In this document: positions 10,376-20,676 of the stretch, in pieces | Layout: each line of letters opens with the position of its first letter | Position numbering within the stretch: position 1 is the first letter of the stretch | From: Lamellibrachia satsuma | Lineage: Eukaryota > Annelida > Polychaeta > Sabellida > Siboglinidae | Length of the DNA stretch: 64,000 bases | Assembly (NCBI GenBank): GCA_033239005.1 | Contig: BSQZ01000022.1 | Coordinates: 4,621,001 to 4,685,000 of the forward strand | Reading direction: 5' to 3' | Notes under the pieces: model-generated | Told to the model about the DNA's origin: nothing | Database searches by the model: none | What the model saw: only the letters and a program-made list of their open reading frames with translations | Made by a program: the position numbers and the translations under genes

Positions 10376-11587
10376 ATTTGTGGTGCATTTAGGAATATTC
10401 CAGGCTATTATATTCCTCCCCAATACAGGTGAGGCCGAGGACAGCGGAGAAGTGTCCCTCATTACCGCTCTTTTTTCTCCTCTCTTCCGTTTTTTATTTC
10501 TCGCAACAAGATTCCATTCCATCCCACCCTCCCCGTCAGACGACACATTCTCTGATCCTGAGAACATGTCTTCCAGCTGAGGAGCCGGTCCGGACACAGA
10601 CTTCCCCTCTCCCTCAACCCCCGTCACAACAACATCCATCTCTTCTATATGTACTACAATTTTTTCCTCATCCCCCACACCCATATCCACCGGCACCACA
10701 ACCTCCGTCTCGTCCCCTTTCACCGGCACAACTTCCGGCACTACACTCTCTGTCTCACCGCTCGCCCCTGTTGCTGTCTCCACCTCATTCATTACCACCG
10801 CTCGCTTCTCCGCCTCCGTCATTGTCGCAACTAAATTCTTTACTTGTCCACTGAAGCTCCCTTCAGCTGGGCCACTCACCTCGTCTATGTCGACGGGCTC
10901 CGGCTCTACGTTGTTTTTCCCTCGCAACACACCCGCGTACGACCCTACTGCCGAACACTCTTCTGTCTTATGGCCGTACTCGCCGTGATGTCGGCAGTAG
11001 GGCGTGGTGCACTCACGTCTAAAATGGCCGACCTGGTTGCACCGGAGACAAATAGGCGGTCGCCCAGTCACCGTGACCAATAACTGGAACGTCTGCTTGG
11101 TTGATTTGTCCACAACAACAAAAAAATGTGGTAAATCGGCTTTATTGCCGCACATGACAATGGTTCTGACACCTGTTGCAATGTTTTCGAACCCCTTCGA
11201 CACAGACAATTCATTTACACGTGATAAAACTTTACCGAACTGGCTTAAGTGGTAAATGATCACTTCGTTGGGAATAAAGGGCGGTGCCCAGTGTACACGA
11301 ACACGAAATTGCGTGCTGTCCGCCGACCGCACCCTAAAAACACCCCCTTTAACTTTAACGATGCCTGCCGCTAGTAATTGGTCGCGGGCTTTCTCCGACT
11401 TAACCATGCGGAACCATTCAGTGTTCTTAGCTAGAGGACCAAATGAAACAATGTGGCTAATTTCGTCGCCAAGAACCAGTTTTAGACCGTCAAGAAAATC
11501 CTCCCTAAAATAGGGCGTACCTGATCGTTCTCCAGACAAAATCAGTGTTCTGCTACGTGCAGTTGACCATTGATCCTCGCTCGACAT
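10010..11587 (-). CDS. Zinc-knuckle ORF1 fused in frame to RT fragment, 525 aa (unit 1)
   Basis: One open frame starts with ATG at 11587 (SSEDQW). N-terminal ORF1 domain with GTPYFREDFLDGLKLVLGD and HWAPPFIPNEVI, then CLRCNQVGHFRREC (C-x2-C-x4-H-x4-C) and CRHHGEYGHKTEEC (C-x2-H-x4-H-x4-C), an acidic Val/Glu-rich middle, a basic RNKKRKRGEK patch, and then, after SPVLGR, the RT of LINE fragment 1 up to KKAFDTVGHN, ending at the A8 frameshift. Known: such ORF1 proteins bind LINE RNA. The gag-RT fusion is a by-product. The minus-strand equivalent of GTCTCCTCTACC at ~10,340 is 2 bases shorter in units 2 and 3 (GTCTCCTACC), which closes their frame. Codon ~240 is also where this copy switches between two parental ORF1 types. 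Inference: a chance open frame; expression is unproven. Confidence 0.7.
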   Translation of the reverse strand: MSSEDQWSTARSRTLILSGERSGTPYFREDFLDGLKLVLGDEISHIVSFGPLAKNTEWFRMVKSEKARDQLLAAGIVKVKGGVFRVRSADSTQFRVRVHWAPPFIPNEVIIYHLSQFGKVLSRVNELSVSKGFENIATGVRTIVMCGNKADLPHFFVVVDKSTKQTFQLLVTVTGRPPICLRCNQVGHFRRECTTPYCRHHGEYGHKTEECSAVGSYAGVLRGKNNVEPEPVDIDEVSGPAEGSFSGQVKNLVATMTEAEKRAVVMNEVETATGASGETESVVPEVVPVKGDETEVVVPVDMGVGDEEKIVVHIEEMDVVVTGVEGEGKSVSGPAPQLEDMFSGSENVSSDGEGGMEWNLVARNKKRKRGEKRAVMRDTSPLSSASPVLGRNIIAWNIPKCTTNFTHYLNKKVEETLFLKIARVNAIFKTGDAQEFSNYRPVSILPKFSKIPEKIFHNRLMSFLNDKQILYNGQCGFRKNHSTSIAILELVEEMTTGMDNSSIAVFIDFKKAFDTVGHNILLKKI

Positions 11588-12102
11588 CCCGTCCTTCGTC
11601 GTCTTCTTGTCGCAAATAAGTGTACGAGGCCGGGATTCCCGGGTAGAGACATTAGCATTATTGCTGAAAAAAGAAGCGTTTCCTTATGTGGGGTGTCTAT
11701 AGCTGTATTCCCCACGTTCACAATATGCACATTATAATTGTCACTTGTGAGGTTCTTAACAAGGCCTGCGTCATTAGTGTCAAAACTATCCTTCTCATGA
11801 AGGTCCTAACACTGCCTCCCAGTGCTGTCTTTAACCAGAGACCTGTCATGCCGGGAATTGTCAAGTTCACTCTGCCTCCCAGAGTTAGAAAAGTTACGAG
11901 GCCTAACAGGCCGGGAGTCAAATTTGGGAATTTGATTGCTCTGCCTCCCAGAGCTGACACTACGAGGCCGGTTTAACCGGGAAAGGAACGGGCTTCCGTT
12001 CATGTGTTTGTCCCCCGGCCAGGGCTGGGCAGACGCTTCGTCACCAACTACAGGCCCGTCGGGCACCATCTCTTCCAGCTCCATCGCGAGAAGCATCCTC
12101 AC
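11588..12102 (-). pseudogene. Ser/Arg-rich frame upstream of ORF1, frameshifted (unit 1)
   Basis: Counterpart of the N-terminal half of the 441-codon ORF in unit 3. The repeated motif SSGRQSN / NSGRQSE / STGRQC is visible in the minus-strand frame from 12,102. A 1-base deletion near 11,680 (AAGCGTTTCC here, AAGCGTTTTCC in units 2 and 3) takes it out of frame before it reaches ORF1. It is preceded by the same in-frame TAA as in the other units. Confidence 0.65.
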
Positions 12103-12108
12103 TGCTTT

Positions 12109-12546
12109 TTATTTAGTACTGCGGCACGTACCCTTCATGGCATCGAAGGAGCGACATGGGACTACTCCTCGGAGGAGCTGGTTGATGTTGTGCCCTCCGG
12201 GATACAACTTTAGTGCCCGCAATTTGGCGGGGCCAGATTCTGCAGCTCCTCGTCGGACCATGAGGCCGACGAGTGGTACCATTCGCCCACCCCATGTCCC
12301 GCAGGGTTGTGCAGGGCTCGTCTCTTTGGTGGGGAAACGATCCACACCTCGATCAGGGTCCCAGCCCAACTTGCCGCCCTGCTCATGTGGCGTTGAGAGT
12401 CCAGCCGGGAAGTCGTCAGATTGTGCACTGGTAGCTTGGGCGGGCGAGGGCTGGTCGGGCGCACGGCCCCTCAGCCTATCGCGAATGGCGGTATAGGCTG
12501 CCATATGCCTAACGCTCTTTATGGCATTGAGTGACCTCTGTGTCAA
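12109..12546 (-). pseudogene. Myb-like DNA-binding segment of a LINE, frameshifted (unit 1)
   Basis: The minus-strand end reads AKLRALKLYPGGHNINQLLR and then SFDAMKGTCRSTK, ending at TAA. In units 2 and 3 the same frame is preceded by SWSDEELQNLARAKLRAL. The pattern W-x-x-EE...A..E/KL..L......IN..L.....R...A(M/I)KG resembles the Myb-like motif near the N-terminus of R2/NeSL-type LINE proteins (family knowledge, from memory). Here one base is missing (GGCGGGGCC at ~12,222 in place of GGCGCGGGCC), so the Trp half is in another frame. Confidence 0.5.
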
Positions 12547-12681
12547 AACAGGGCCGTGAGTTCGAAGTTTACGTTGGTAGCCCCCGCCTGAAAGAGCCGG
12601 ATCTCTACCCTCACCACCAGCACCGGCTCATCGTGACTCCACCGGGCTTTCACTTTGAGAGTGGGGATTCACCAATAATGC
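12547..12681. other. Short spacer before RT fragment 2
   Basis: No coding signal. The 3' edge of RT fragment 2 (ATGATTCGATGGGTAGACAC onward, ~12,684) also occurs alone at 31,562-31,622, joined directly to a single 152-bp unit. Confidence 0.4.
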
Positions 12682-13178
12682 TCAATGATTCGATGGGTAG
12701 ACACCGATTGTGCTCTTCAAAACAGCACTTTCTTCTTGGTCAGATTTTGCTTGAATGACTGTTTCCGGGAGGAAATTCCAAGGTTCAGTCACTGTGATTG
12801 GAAAAGCATTTTTTCCTATATTTGTTTTTGCTCTTTGAGTAATTAATTTTAAAGTGTGCCCTCTATTTGCTGTCCTGAAGGATACATCCTCCCATCTTAA
12901 GAGTTTAGGTGAAGATTCAATGTCATATAGATTATGTATCATTTTAAAAATTTCAATCATATTACCTCGTAGACGTCTATATGATAATGGGTTTTAATAT
13001 AAGTTAAGTTTCTCATCCCTGGCAATTCTTTTGTTGTTCTTTGGATGTTTTCTATTGCAATAATATGTTTTTTTTTGTCAGAATACCATACTGCTATTGC
13101 ATAGTCAAGATGCGTTCTTACTATTGTTTTATAAAATGGCAAGAACGTATCTTTGTCAAGAAATTTAAAAGTTGACAC
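12682..13178 (-). pseudogene. CR1/Jockey-type RT fragment 2 (C-terminal part), unit 1
   Basis: Two minus-strand frames give the typical C-terminal end of a CR1/Jockey-group RT: FLPFYKTIVRTHLDYAIAVW and IAIENIQRTTKELPG (13,178-12,957), then after a frame change MIEIFKMIHNLYDI, TANRGHTLKLITQRAKTNIG and PWNFLPETV (12,960-12,682). The catalytic core is missing. It is 5'-truncated exactly where the 152-bp array begins. The sequence differs from RT fragment 1, so this is a second LINE family. Confidence 0.78.
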
Positions 13179-13184
13179 GATTGC

Positions 13185-13465
13185 AATTGAAGATGTGTGC
13201 TATGGTGGAGTTACTGCCACTACTGCCAGAACTCTAGTGTACAGACCCTGGACTCGCCTGGCTGGAACTGTAGGTAGAGACTACAACAAGACCTGTAGTA
13301 CACTTAATAATGTAATACATGGCCAGACATGATTGCAATTGAAGAGGTGTGTGATGGCAGAGTTACTGCCACTACTGCCAGAACTCCAGTGTACAGACCC
13401 TGGACTCGCCTGGATGGAACTGTAGGTAGAGACTACAACAAGACCTGTAGTACACTTAATAATGT
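13185..13465 (+). repeat. Array 2 of the ~152-bp repeat (2 copies)
   Basis: Two copies of the unit described at 5,096-6,277, between RT fragment 2 and the lead block of unit 2. Other arrays hold about 8, 5 and 5 copies, so copy number varies between units. Confidence 0.9.
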
Positions 13466-13829
13466 AATACTGTTAACAAATAAACAGTTTCTGTTTAATC
13501 AGTAATAGGTTTATTATGGCTGGTCAGGACAAAACTTCGTCAGGTCATCCAGTGGGCCTGTCAAATGGACGTGGGGTGGTGGTCAAAATTTCAATCAGAA
13601 GTTGCAAAGGTGAAACCCATAAAAATAACCGACTTGCATTTATTTATATCTTCCCATACTGGGCAAATGTTACCTTAATTTTGTTCATAACAAACCCCCC
13701 TTCCCCCCCTTTTTTCTGTTTTTAATCAGTCCATACATGTACAACCACAAGGACAAGCCTACCACGACTAGGATTAATGACGACACGACACAGACTTTGG
13801 TGACGAACCTCTTCAGCTTTTGCCCCTTT

Positions 13830-14465
13830 TTATTTTTTCACATAATGCCGCACACACTTCCGTATCTGTTTTCGATAGCGCCCCATGCCCACCTTGTTCA
13901 GATGGACACCGTCCCTTAACATATACTGTTCCCAGTTCTGCGCCAACGCACGGTAATGATAGAAATGAATCACCTCGCTACCAGCCACCAAACGTCTTAT
14001 CTCAGCATTCACGATTAATCTCGCCTGCTCAAAATCCGGTCTACATCGGTCACATCTTCGCATCACCTCACCTATGATTACATGCCGCACCCCAGGACAC
14101 CCTCCTAACTCACAGGCACACTCACAGATGTTCTCTGCCAAAACACAGGGATCGCACTGCGAGGAACTTAGGTCATTGGTCCCTATGTCCAGATACATTA
14201 CGGTTGGTCGTGTCCTCTTCACATAGTTCAAATGCCGGCGTACCGCTTCAACACGCATTCCGCCCGATCCCACGTATTTCGACATGCTCGAACTTGTCTT
14301 CTAAGTCCATATCTTCCGCATCGACCTCCAAGCGTTGTCGCCGGACTAAACTGTGTCCGAGGACCAACAGACGATTGAGACTGAAACCAGACGGATAAGA
14401 CAGCCCTTGTATTAAATGGTATACATTCCTACCAGAGCCCGCATATCTCCCCTTACGTCCTTCCC
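13830..14465 (-). pseudogene. SGNH hydrolase ORF, unit 2 (frameshifted)
   Basis: Blocks II, III (DIGTNDLS) and V (RDGVHLNKVG) are intact in the frame 14,285-13,830. An extra C at about 14,264 (CCGCCCGATCC here, CCGCCGATCC in unit 1) separates them from block I (GHSLVRR), which sits in another frame. The nucleophile Ser and the Asp/His pair therefore cannot be on one protein. Confidence 0.7.
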
Positions 14466-14687
14466 TTTACTTTCCTTAAGTTCCCCTTCACCCACACCGC
14501 CCCTTTCACTATACTACTCAACCACCCGACTATACACATCCCCCAAACACTCACCTTCCCGTTCCTGGCATAAATCTTCTACAACTTTCTGTGACTCCTT
14601 TCCTTTTCTTGACTTTTTTCGACTATCTTACTTGACTCCCGATACAAGATTAATTCTAAATACGCCACCCTTCAGTTTAACAATCCC

Positions 14688-15475
14688 TCAAGCCAGTAAC
14701 TTGTTGTTGGCCAAAGCCCCAAACGAGACAATATTCACTATCTGGTCACCATACCCATAACCACCGACACAACAACTTCCGTCTCGTCCCCCATAACCTG
14801 AACTACTGGCACAACAATCTCCGTCTTGTCCCCGTAACCGGAATGACCGTATGAGCGGCGGCTGAACACCTTTCTTTGGTGTGGCGTGGTGCCGACAATA
14901 GGTCGTTGTACATTCATGCCTGAAGTGGCCGACCGGGTTGCACCTAGACAATTGGGCAGTTGCCCCATCACAGTGACCAGCAGCTGAAAAATCTGTTTTG
15001 TTGACTTGTCAACAACGATAAAAAGGGTAAATCCGCTGTTTCCAGACATGATGACAGTTCTTACGTCGGTTGCTACTTTCCCAAAACTCTTTGATACAGA
15101 CATTTCATTGACACACGAGAGAACTTTGCGCTGCTGGCTTAAGCGGGTAGTAATGACAGCGTTGGGGATGAAGGGTGGAGCCCAGTGCACTCACCCTTGA
15201 ACTTGTGTACTGTCCTGCGACCACACCCTAAATACACCCCTTTAACTTTCACAACACCAACTTTTCATGGGCTTCCTCTGTTTTAACCATCAGAAACCAC
15301 TCTGTGTTTTTGGCCAAAGGCCCAAACGAAACACAATTTGTAATCTGGTCACCCAAAACATGTTTGAGTCCAATCAAGAAATCTTCCCTAAAGTAGGGTC
15401 TTCCTGTTGGCTCTCCCATGCACCAGGATGACAGGATGGCAGACCTGCTGCTGGGCATCGACCAGTCTTCCTTTC
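14688..15475 (-). pseudogene. Decayed zinc-knuckle ORF1, unit 2
   Basis: Same relic as 7,500-8,290, shifted by ~7,185 bp, with its own small indels. One of these makes a longer open frame (15,190-14,738), but the first knuckle is lost from that frame. Confidence 0.75.
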
Positions 15476-15784
15476 ACGTTTGTTGTTGGAGAACAAATAT
15501 ATGGCTTTGATTATTTGTCGTTTCTGCCAAAAGTCCTGTAGACTGATGTGACAAGTGCGACGCCAGAGAGGGCAATTTGTTGCTGTCGTTTCCTCCGTGT
15601 TAAGGGGGATCAAGCAGGACTTCAGTGTTGATTTTAGTCCGTCTTTGTATCTGTCATGTATCAGTCATATATCAGTCAGGTATCTGTACTCATATGAACA
15701 ACTTACGTAATAGTTGCACCAAAACACCCAAGTATCTTGAAACATTCAAATCAAATAATATCCTACACAAAATCTATATCATAA

Positions 15785-17570
15785 CAATTGAACTGAACTG
15801 AACTGAATTTATTCAACATAAACATATATACTGTACAAGGTGCAGCAATACGTAAGCTATCTCTGTTGAACCAAAACATATCAATCAGGATGCTGTGAAT
15901 ATATAAAATCTTAATTATTTTACAAATATGTTGAAAGGAAATGCATGAAGTTACAAAAACTTATATTTTGCATTCCCTATTAATAATTTATAATCTTATT
16001 TCTTAAATTAAATAATCACAATTGACTAGTTTACAGTTTAGCAACATTTACTTATAAGTTGCTAATTATACTTGATATTAGAGCACACATAGGCATACAT
16101 CAACCAATAAGTAATACAATGTGCATAGATACAAATACATAAAATATACTAAATTGATGATTAATAATAATCCAACTGTTCATATCTTTGTAGGAGCAAT
16201 CTTTTAAAATCACTTTTAAACTGATAAACCATTCTGCAGGTCTGGATGTAATTGATTCCATAACTTAGGACCCTTAATACTAATGCAAGCAGCTTTTTGT
16301 GACGTTCTACTATATTTTATTTTGTAATTGTTGCTTTTGTTGTGAGTATTGTGATTGGGACTATCACATACTCTCTTAAAGTAACACAATAGACGATCTA
16401 GAAGCAAATTGTTGTGAGCCTTAAAAGTGAACACCATGTTGTTGTTGTCTATCATATCATACACACACTGAGTTTTAAAGTAAAGAAAGATTGGTCTTGT
16501 GTATGACAAGTACCCTTAATGTTTACAGGTTTGTATGGCCTTTTTCTGTAGCATATGGAGAGGGTGTATTCTGGTTTTATAAGTATTTCCCCAAGCTTCA
16601 CAACAATAGTTCAGATACGGCATAATAAGAGTGCAGTACAAGGAATATAATGCATGATTATTCAACAGGTGCTTAACTCTATTCATGACAGACACATTCT
16701 TAGCAATTTTATTTTTTATCCACTTAATATGGTCAGTCCAATCCAATTGATGGTCAATGAGCACACCAAGGAATCTTGTAATATACTCTTTCAATATTAG
16801 TACCATTTATGTCAACTATGAGAGTATTGTTTATCTTTTTCCTACTTAATACCATAACATTTGTTTTTGAAACATTTAAAGACAGTTTATTTGCATTAAA
16901 CCATGTACTTAATTTATCCAATTCTGTAGATACAATTTTGCATATTTCTGCTAAATCATCAACTGTGTACAAGAAGTTTGTGTCATCAGCAAATGTTATA
17001 CATTTCATCATAGGTGATACTTTACACATGTCATTAATATACAGGATAAATAAAATTGATCCTAATATAGAACCTTGCGGTACACCACATGCTATATTTA
17101 GGCAAGTTGAATGTGTGCCATTAATAGAGACATACTGTCTTCTGTTGTTTAGATAGCTATCTATCCAACTATACGCTAGACGTCTAATGCCATAATTTTC
17201 AAATTTTTTTTAGCAGTATGTTGTGGCCAACTGTATCAAAAGCCTTTTTAAAATCTATAAATACTGCAATTGAAGAGTTATCCATACCTGTTGTCATTTC
17301 TTCCACAAGTTCTAATATCGCTATTGATGTTGAGTGGTTTTTTTCTAAATCCACATTGGCCATTGTACAGTATTTGTTTATCATTCAAAAAAGACATTAA
17401 TCTATTATGAAATATCTTTTCTGGTATTTTTGAAAACTTAGGTAATATTGATACTGGCCTGTAGTTTGAGAATTCTTGTGCATCACCAGTTTTGAATATA
17501 GCGATAACACGAGCAATTTTAAGAAATAATGTCTCCTACCTTTTTATTCAGGTAATGTGTAAAATTTGCG
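15785..17570 (-). mobile_element. CR1/Jockey-type LINE fragment 1 (RT and 3' UTR), unit 2
   Basis: Near-identical to 8,602-10,375: FADDTN at ~16,993, the same A8 frameshift at ~17,208, an extra A-run change at ~17,340, and (TTCAG)n with AATAAA at 15,785-15,811. A 2-base difference near 17,530 stops the ORF1 frame before it enters the RT. Confidence 0.85.
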
Positions 17571-18777
17571 GTGCATTTAGGAATATTCCTGGCTATTATA
17601 TTCCTCCCCAATACAGGTGAGGCCGAGGACAGCGGAGAAGTGTCCCTAATTACCGCTCTTTTTTCTCCTCTCTTCCGTTTTTTATTTCTCGCAACAAGAT
17701 TCCATTCCATCCCCCCCTCCCCGTCAGACGACACATTCTCTGATCCTGAGAACATGTCGTCCAGCTGAGGAGCCGGTCCGGACACAGACTTCCCCTCTCC
17801 CTCAACCCCCGTCACAACAACATCCATCTCTTTTATATGTACTACAATTTTTTCCTCATCCCCCACACCCATATCCACCGGCACCACAACCTCCGTCTCG
17901 TCCCCTTTCACCGGCACAACTTCCGGCACTACAGTCTCTGTCTCACCGCTCGCCCCTGTTGCTGTCTCCACCTCATTCATTACCACCGCTCGCTTCTCCG
18001 CCTCCGTCATTGTCGCAACGAAATTCTTTACTTGTCCACTGAAGCTCCCTTCAGCTGGGCCACTCACCTCGTCTATGTCGACGGGCTCCGGCTCTACGTT
18101 GTTTTTCCCTCGCAACACACCCGCGTACGACCCTACTGCCGAACACTCTTCTGTCTTATGGCCGTACTCGCCGTGATGTCGGCAGTAGGGCGTGGTGCAC
18201 TCTCGCCTAAAGTGGCCGACCTGGTTGCAGCGCAGACAAATGGGCGGTCGCCCAGTCACAGTAACCAATAGCTGGAACGTCTGTTTAGTAGATTTGTCCA
18301 CAACAACAAAAAAATGCGGTAAATCGGCTTTATTGCCGCACATGACAATGGTTCTGACACCTGTTGCAATGTTTTCAAACCCCTTCGACACAGACAATTC
18401 ATTAACACATGATAATACTTTGTCGAACTGGCTTAAGTGATTAATGATCACTTCGTTTGGAATAAAGGGCGGTGCCCAGTGTACACGGACACGAAATTGC
18501 GTGCTGTCCGCCGACCGCACCGTAAAACCCCCCCTTTAACTTTTACGATGCCTGCCGCTAGTAATTGGTCACGGGCTTTCTCCGACTTGACCATTAGGAA
18601 CCATTCAGTATTCTTTGCAAGAGCACCAAATGAAACAATGAGGCTAATTTCGTCGCCAAGAACCAGTTTAAGACCGTCAAGAAAATCCTCCCTAAAATAG
18701 GGCGTACCTGCACGTTCTCCAGACAAAATCAGTGTTCTGCTCTGAGCAGTTGACCATTGATCCTCGCTTGACACCCG
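17519..18777 (-). pseudogene. LINE A: zinc-knuckle ORF1 with intact 5' end, unit 2
   Basis: ORF1 of the Tx1-like LINE family in two frames: 18,774-18,448 (N-terminal part) and 18,520-17,519 (HWAPPFIPN, both zinc knuckles, acidic region, RNKKRKRGEK). A C-run length change near 18,535 causes the frameshift. The start codon is gone: one A of the ATG is deleted, leaving GTG. 3' of ORF1 codon ~400 the element is replaced by RT fragment 1. The 5' leader (18,778-18,807) ends in GGCGTAAATA exactly as in the full-length copy at 63,909. Confidence 0.8.
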
Positions 18778-18807
18778 TCTTTCGTCGTTGTCTTCTTGGC
18801 GTAAATA

Positions 18808-18817
18808 CTTTAGTAAA
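18808..18817. repeat. 10-bp U5 loop-I sequence between two LINE copies (unit 2)
   Basis: CTTTAGTAAA lies between the 5' terminus of LINE A (GGCGTAAATA) and the poly(T) (minus-strand poly(A)) end of LINE B. It is identical to the target-site duplication of the full-length LINE inside the U5 gene (57,489-57,498 and 63,910-63,919). Confidence 0.85.
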
Positions 18818-19830
18818 TTTTTTTTTCTTTGATATGTTTATTCACAATTATGCAGCAATATATACAGTAAAAGCATACATTTGTTGTGAATATTACATAA
18901 TAACTCATATTATTAAACGTTAACTATAGGCAAATAATCACTTCTCTCCGGTCACTGATTTCATGACGTTTATAAGATTTACTTTTCATAATTCTGTTTT
19001 TTGACATTACTTATAAAAGGCTTTTCTGTCGTACCATATGCAACTGATCAATGTTGTGAACATGAAAGACAAACTTAGGGATATTGCTACTCCCTTCAGC
19101 TGGGCCACTCACCTCGTCTATGTCGACGGGCTCCGGCTCTACGTTGTTTTTCCCTCGCAACACACCCGCGTACGACCCTACTGCCGAACACTCTTCTGTC
19201 TTATGGCCGTACTCGCCGTGATGTCGGCAGTAGGGCGTGGTGCACTCACATCTAAAATGGCCGACCTGGTTGCACCGGAGACAAATAGGCGGTCGCCCAG
19301 TCACCGTGACCAATAACTGGAATGTCTGCTTGGTTGATTTGTCCACAACAACAAAGAAATGGGGTAAATTGGCTTTATTTCCGCACATGACAATGGTTCT
19401 GACACCTGTTGCAATGTTTTCGAACCCCTTCGACACAGACAATTCATTTACACATGATAAAACTTTACCAAACTGGCTTAAGTGGTAAATGATCACTTCG
19501 TTGGGAATAAAGGGCGGTGCCCAGTGTACACGAACACGAAATTGCGTGCTGTCCGCCGACCGCACCCTAAAAACCCCCCCTTTAACTTTAACGATGCCTG
19601 CCACTAGTAATTGGTCGCGGGCTTTCTCCGACTTAACCATGAGGAACCATTCAGTGTTCTTAGCTAGAGGACCAAATGAAACAATGTGGCTAATTTCGTC
19701 GCCAAGAACCAGTTTTAGACCGTCAAGAAAATCCTCCCTAAAATAGGGCGTACCTGATCGTTCTCCAGACAAAATCAGTGTTCTGCTTCGTGCAGTTGAC
19801 CATTGATCCTCGCTCGACATCGCAAATCAG
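18818..19830 (-). mobile_element. LINE B: internally deleted Tx1-like LINE, unit 2
   Basis: Plus-coordinate order: T9 (poly(A) tail), ~260 bp identical in kind to the 3' end of the full-length LINE (57,511-57,770, including the AATAAA), then an abrupt switch at ~19,090 into ORF1 codon ~240 and on to the ORF1 start at 19,820. Nearly all of ORF2, the rest of ORF1 and most of the 3' UTR are missing, while the start of ORF1 and the LINE 3' end are kept. The resulting ORF (19,820-19,011, 269 aa, ATG) has the N-terminal domain and both knuckles and ends with a short tail read from the 3' UTR. The 5' leader is shortened here (GACATCGCAAATC). Confidence 0.78.
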
Positions 19831-20323
19831 TGTACAAGGCCGGGATTCCCGGGTAGAGACATTAGCATTATTGCTGAAAAAAGAAGCGTTTTCCTTATGT
19901 GGGGTGTCTATAGCTGTATTCCCCACGTTCACAATATGCACATTATAATTGTCACTTGTGAGGTTCTTAACAAGGCCTGCGTCATTAGTGTCAAAACTAT
20001 CCTTCTCATGAAGGTCCAAACACTGCCTCCCAGTGCTGTCTTTAACCAGAGACCTGTCATGCCGGGAATTGTCAAGTTCACTCTGCCTCCCAGAGTTAGA
20101 AAAGTTACGAGGCCTAACAGGCCGGGAGTCAAATTCGGGAATTTGATTGCTCTGCCTCCCAGAGCTGACACTACGAGGCCGGTTTAACCGGGAAAGGAAC
20201 GGGCTTCCGTTCATGTGTTTGTCCCCCGGCCAGGGCTGGGCAGACGCCTCGTCACCAACTACAGGCCCGTCGGGCACCGTCTCTTCCAGCTCCATCGCGT
20301 GGAGCGTCCTCACTGCTTTTTAT
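19831..20323 (-). pseudogene. Ser/Arg-rich frame, unit 2 (not in frame with ORF1)
   Basis: Counterpart of the N-terminal half of the unit 3 fusion ORF. The frame from 20,313 keeps the three GRQ repeats and runs through STRESRPCTLICD. Because ~23 bp of the LINE leader are deleted it then enters ORF1 in a wrong frame and ends at 19,738. Confidence 0.65.
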
Positions 20324-20676
20324 TTAGTACTGCGGCACGTACCCTTCATGGCATCGAAGGAGCGACATGGGACTACTCCTCGGAGGAGCTGGTTGATGTT
20401 GTGCCCTCCGGGATACAACATTAGTGCCCGCAATTTGGCGCGGGCCAGATTCTGCAGCTCCTCGTCGGACCATGAGGCCGACGAGTGGTACCATTCGCCC
20501 ACCCCGTCTCCCGCAGGGTTGTGCAGGGCTCGTCTCTTTGGTGGGGAAACGATCCACACCTCGATCAGGGTCCCGGCCCAACTTGCCGCCCTGCTCATGT
20601 GGCGTTGAGAGTCCAGCCGGGAAGTCGTCAGATTGTGCACTGGTAGCTTGGGCGGGCGAGGGCTGGTCGGGCGCAC
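20320..20676 (-). CDS. Myb-like DNA-binding ORF, unit 2
   Basis: Open minus-strand frame of 118 codons with a GTG at its start. WIVSPPKRRALHNPAGDGVG precedes WYHSSASWSDEELQNLAR, AKLRALMLYPGGHNINQLLR and SFDAMKGTCRSTK. Predicted role from the motif: a Myb-like helix-turn-helix contacting target DNA, as proposed for R2/NeSL-type LINE proteins. It ends at a TAA, and two codons later the Ser/Arg-rich frame starts in the same frame. A competing open frame (20,758-20,324) covers the same DNA but lacks the motif. No ATG supports independent translation, so this is probably a LINE remnant. Confidence 0.45.
   Translation of the reverse strand: MRPTSPRPPKLPVHNLTTSRLDSQRHMSRAASWAGTLIEVWIVSPPKRRALHNPAGDGVGEWYHSSASWSDEELQNLARAKLRALMLYPGGHNINQLLRGVVPCRSFDAMKGTCRSTK

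Larger units (their letters stand above)
6278..13465 (+). repeat. Macrosatellite unit 1 (7,188 bp)
   Basis: First complete unit of a tandem macrorepeat that I phase at AATACTGTTAACAAATAAAC. Plus-coordinate order: ~360-bp lead block, SGNH ORF, decayed ORF1, RT fragment 1 with its 3' UTR, zinc-knuckle ORF1, Ser/Arg-rich and Myb-like frames, RT fragment 2, then 152-bp repeats (2 copies). All coding parts are on the minus strand. It is ~1.48 kb shorter than units 2 and 3. Most of this comes from a ~1,045-bp loss between two ORF1 copies, and about 450 bp from having three fewer 152-bp repeats. Confidence 0.88.

Noticed and set aside
10429..10854. Plus-strand Pro/Ser-rich ORFs opposite ORF1
   Set aside because: Antisense shadows of the acidic Val/Glu-rich ORF1 region.
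10010..11587. Endogenous retrovirus gag from the zinc knuckles
   Set aside because: No LTRs, protease, integrase or envelope. The ORF1/ORF2 layout, poly(A) tail and target-site duplication are those of a LINE.
12109..12546. Competing 145-codon frame (MTQRSLNAIKSVRH...) over the Myb-like region
   Set aside because: Pro/Gly/Arg-rich shadow of a GC-rich stretch; the motif-bearing frame is the other one.
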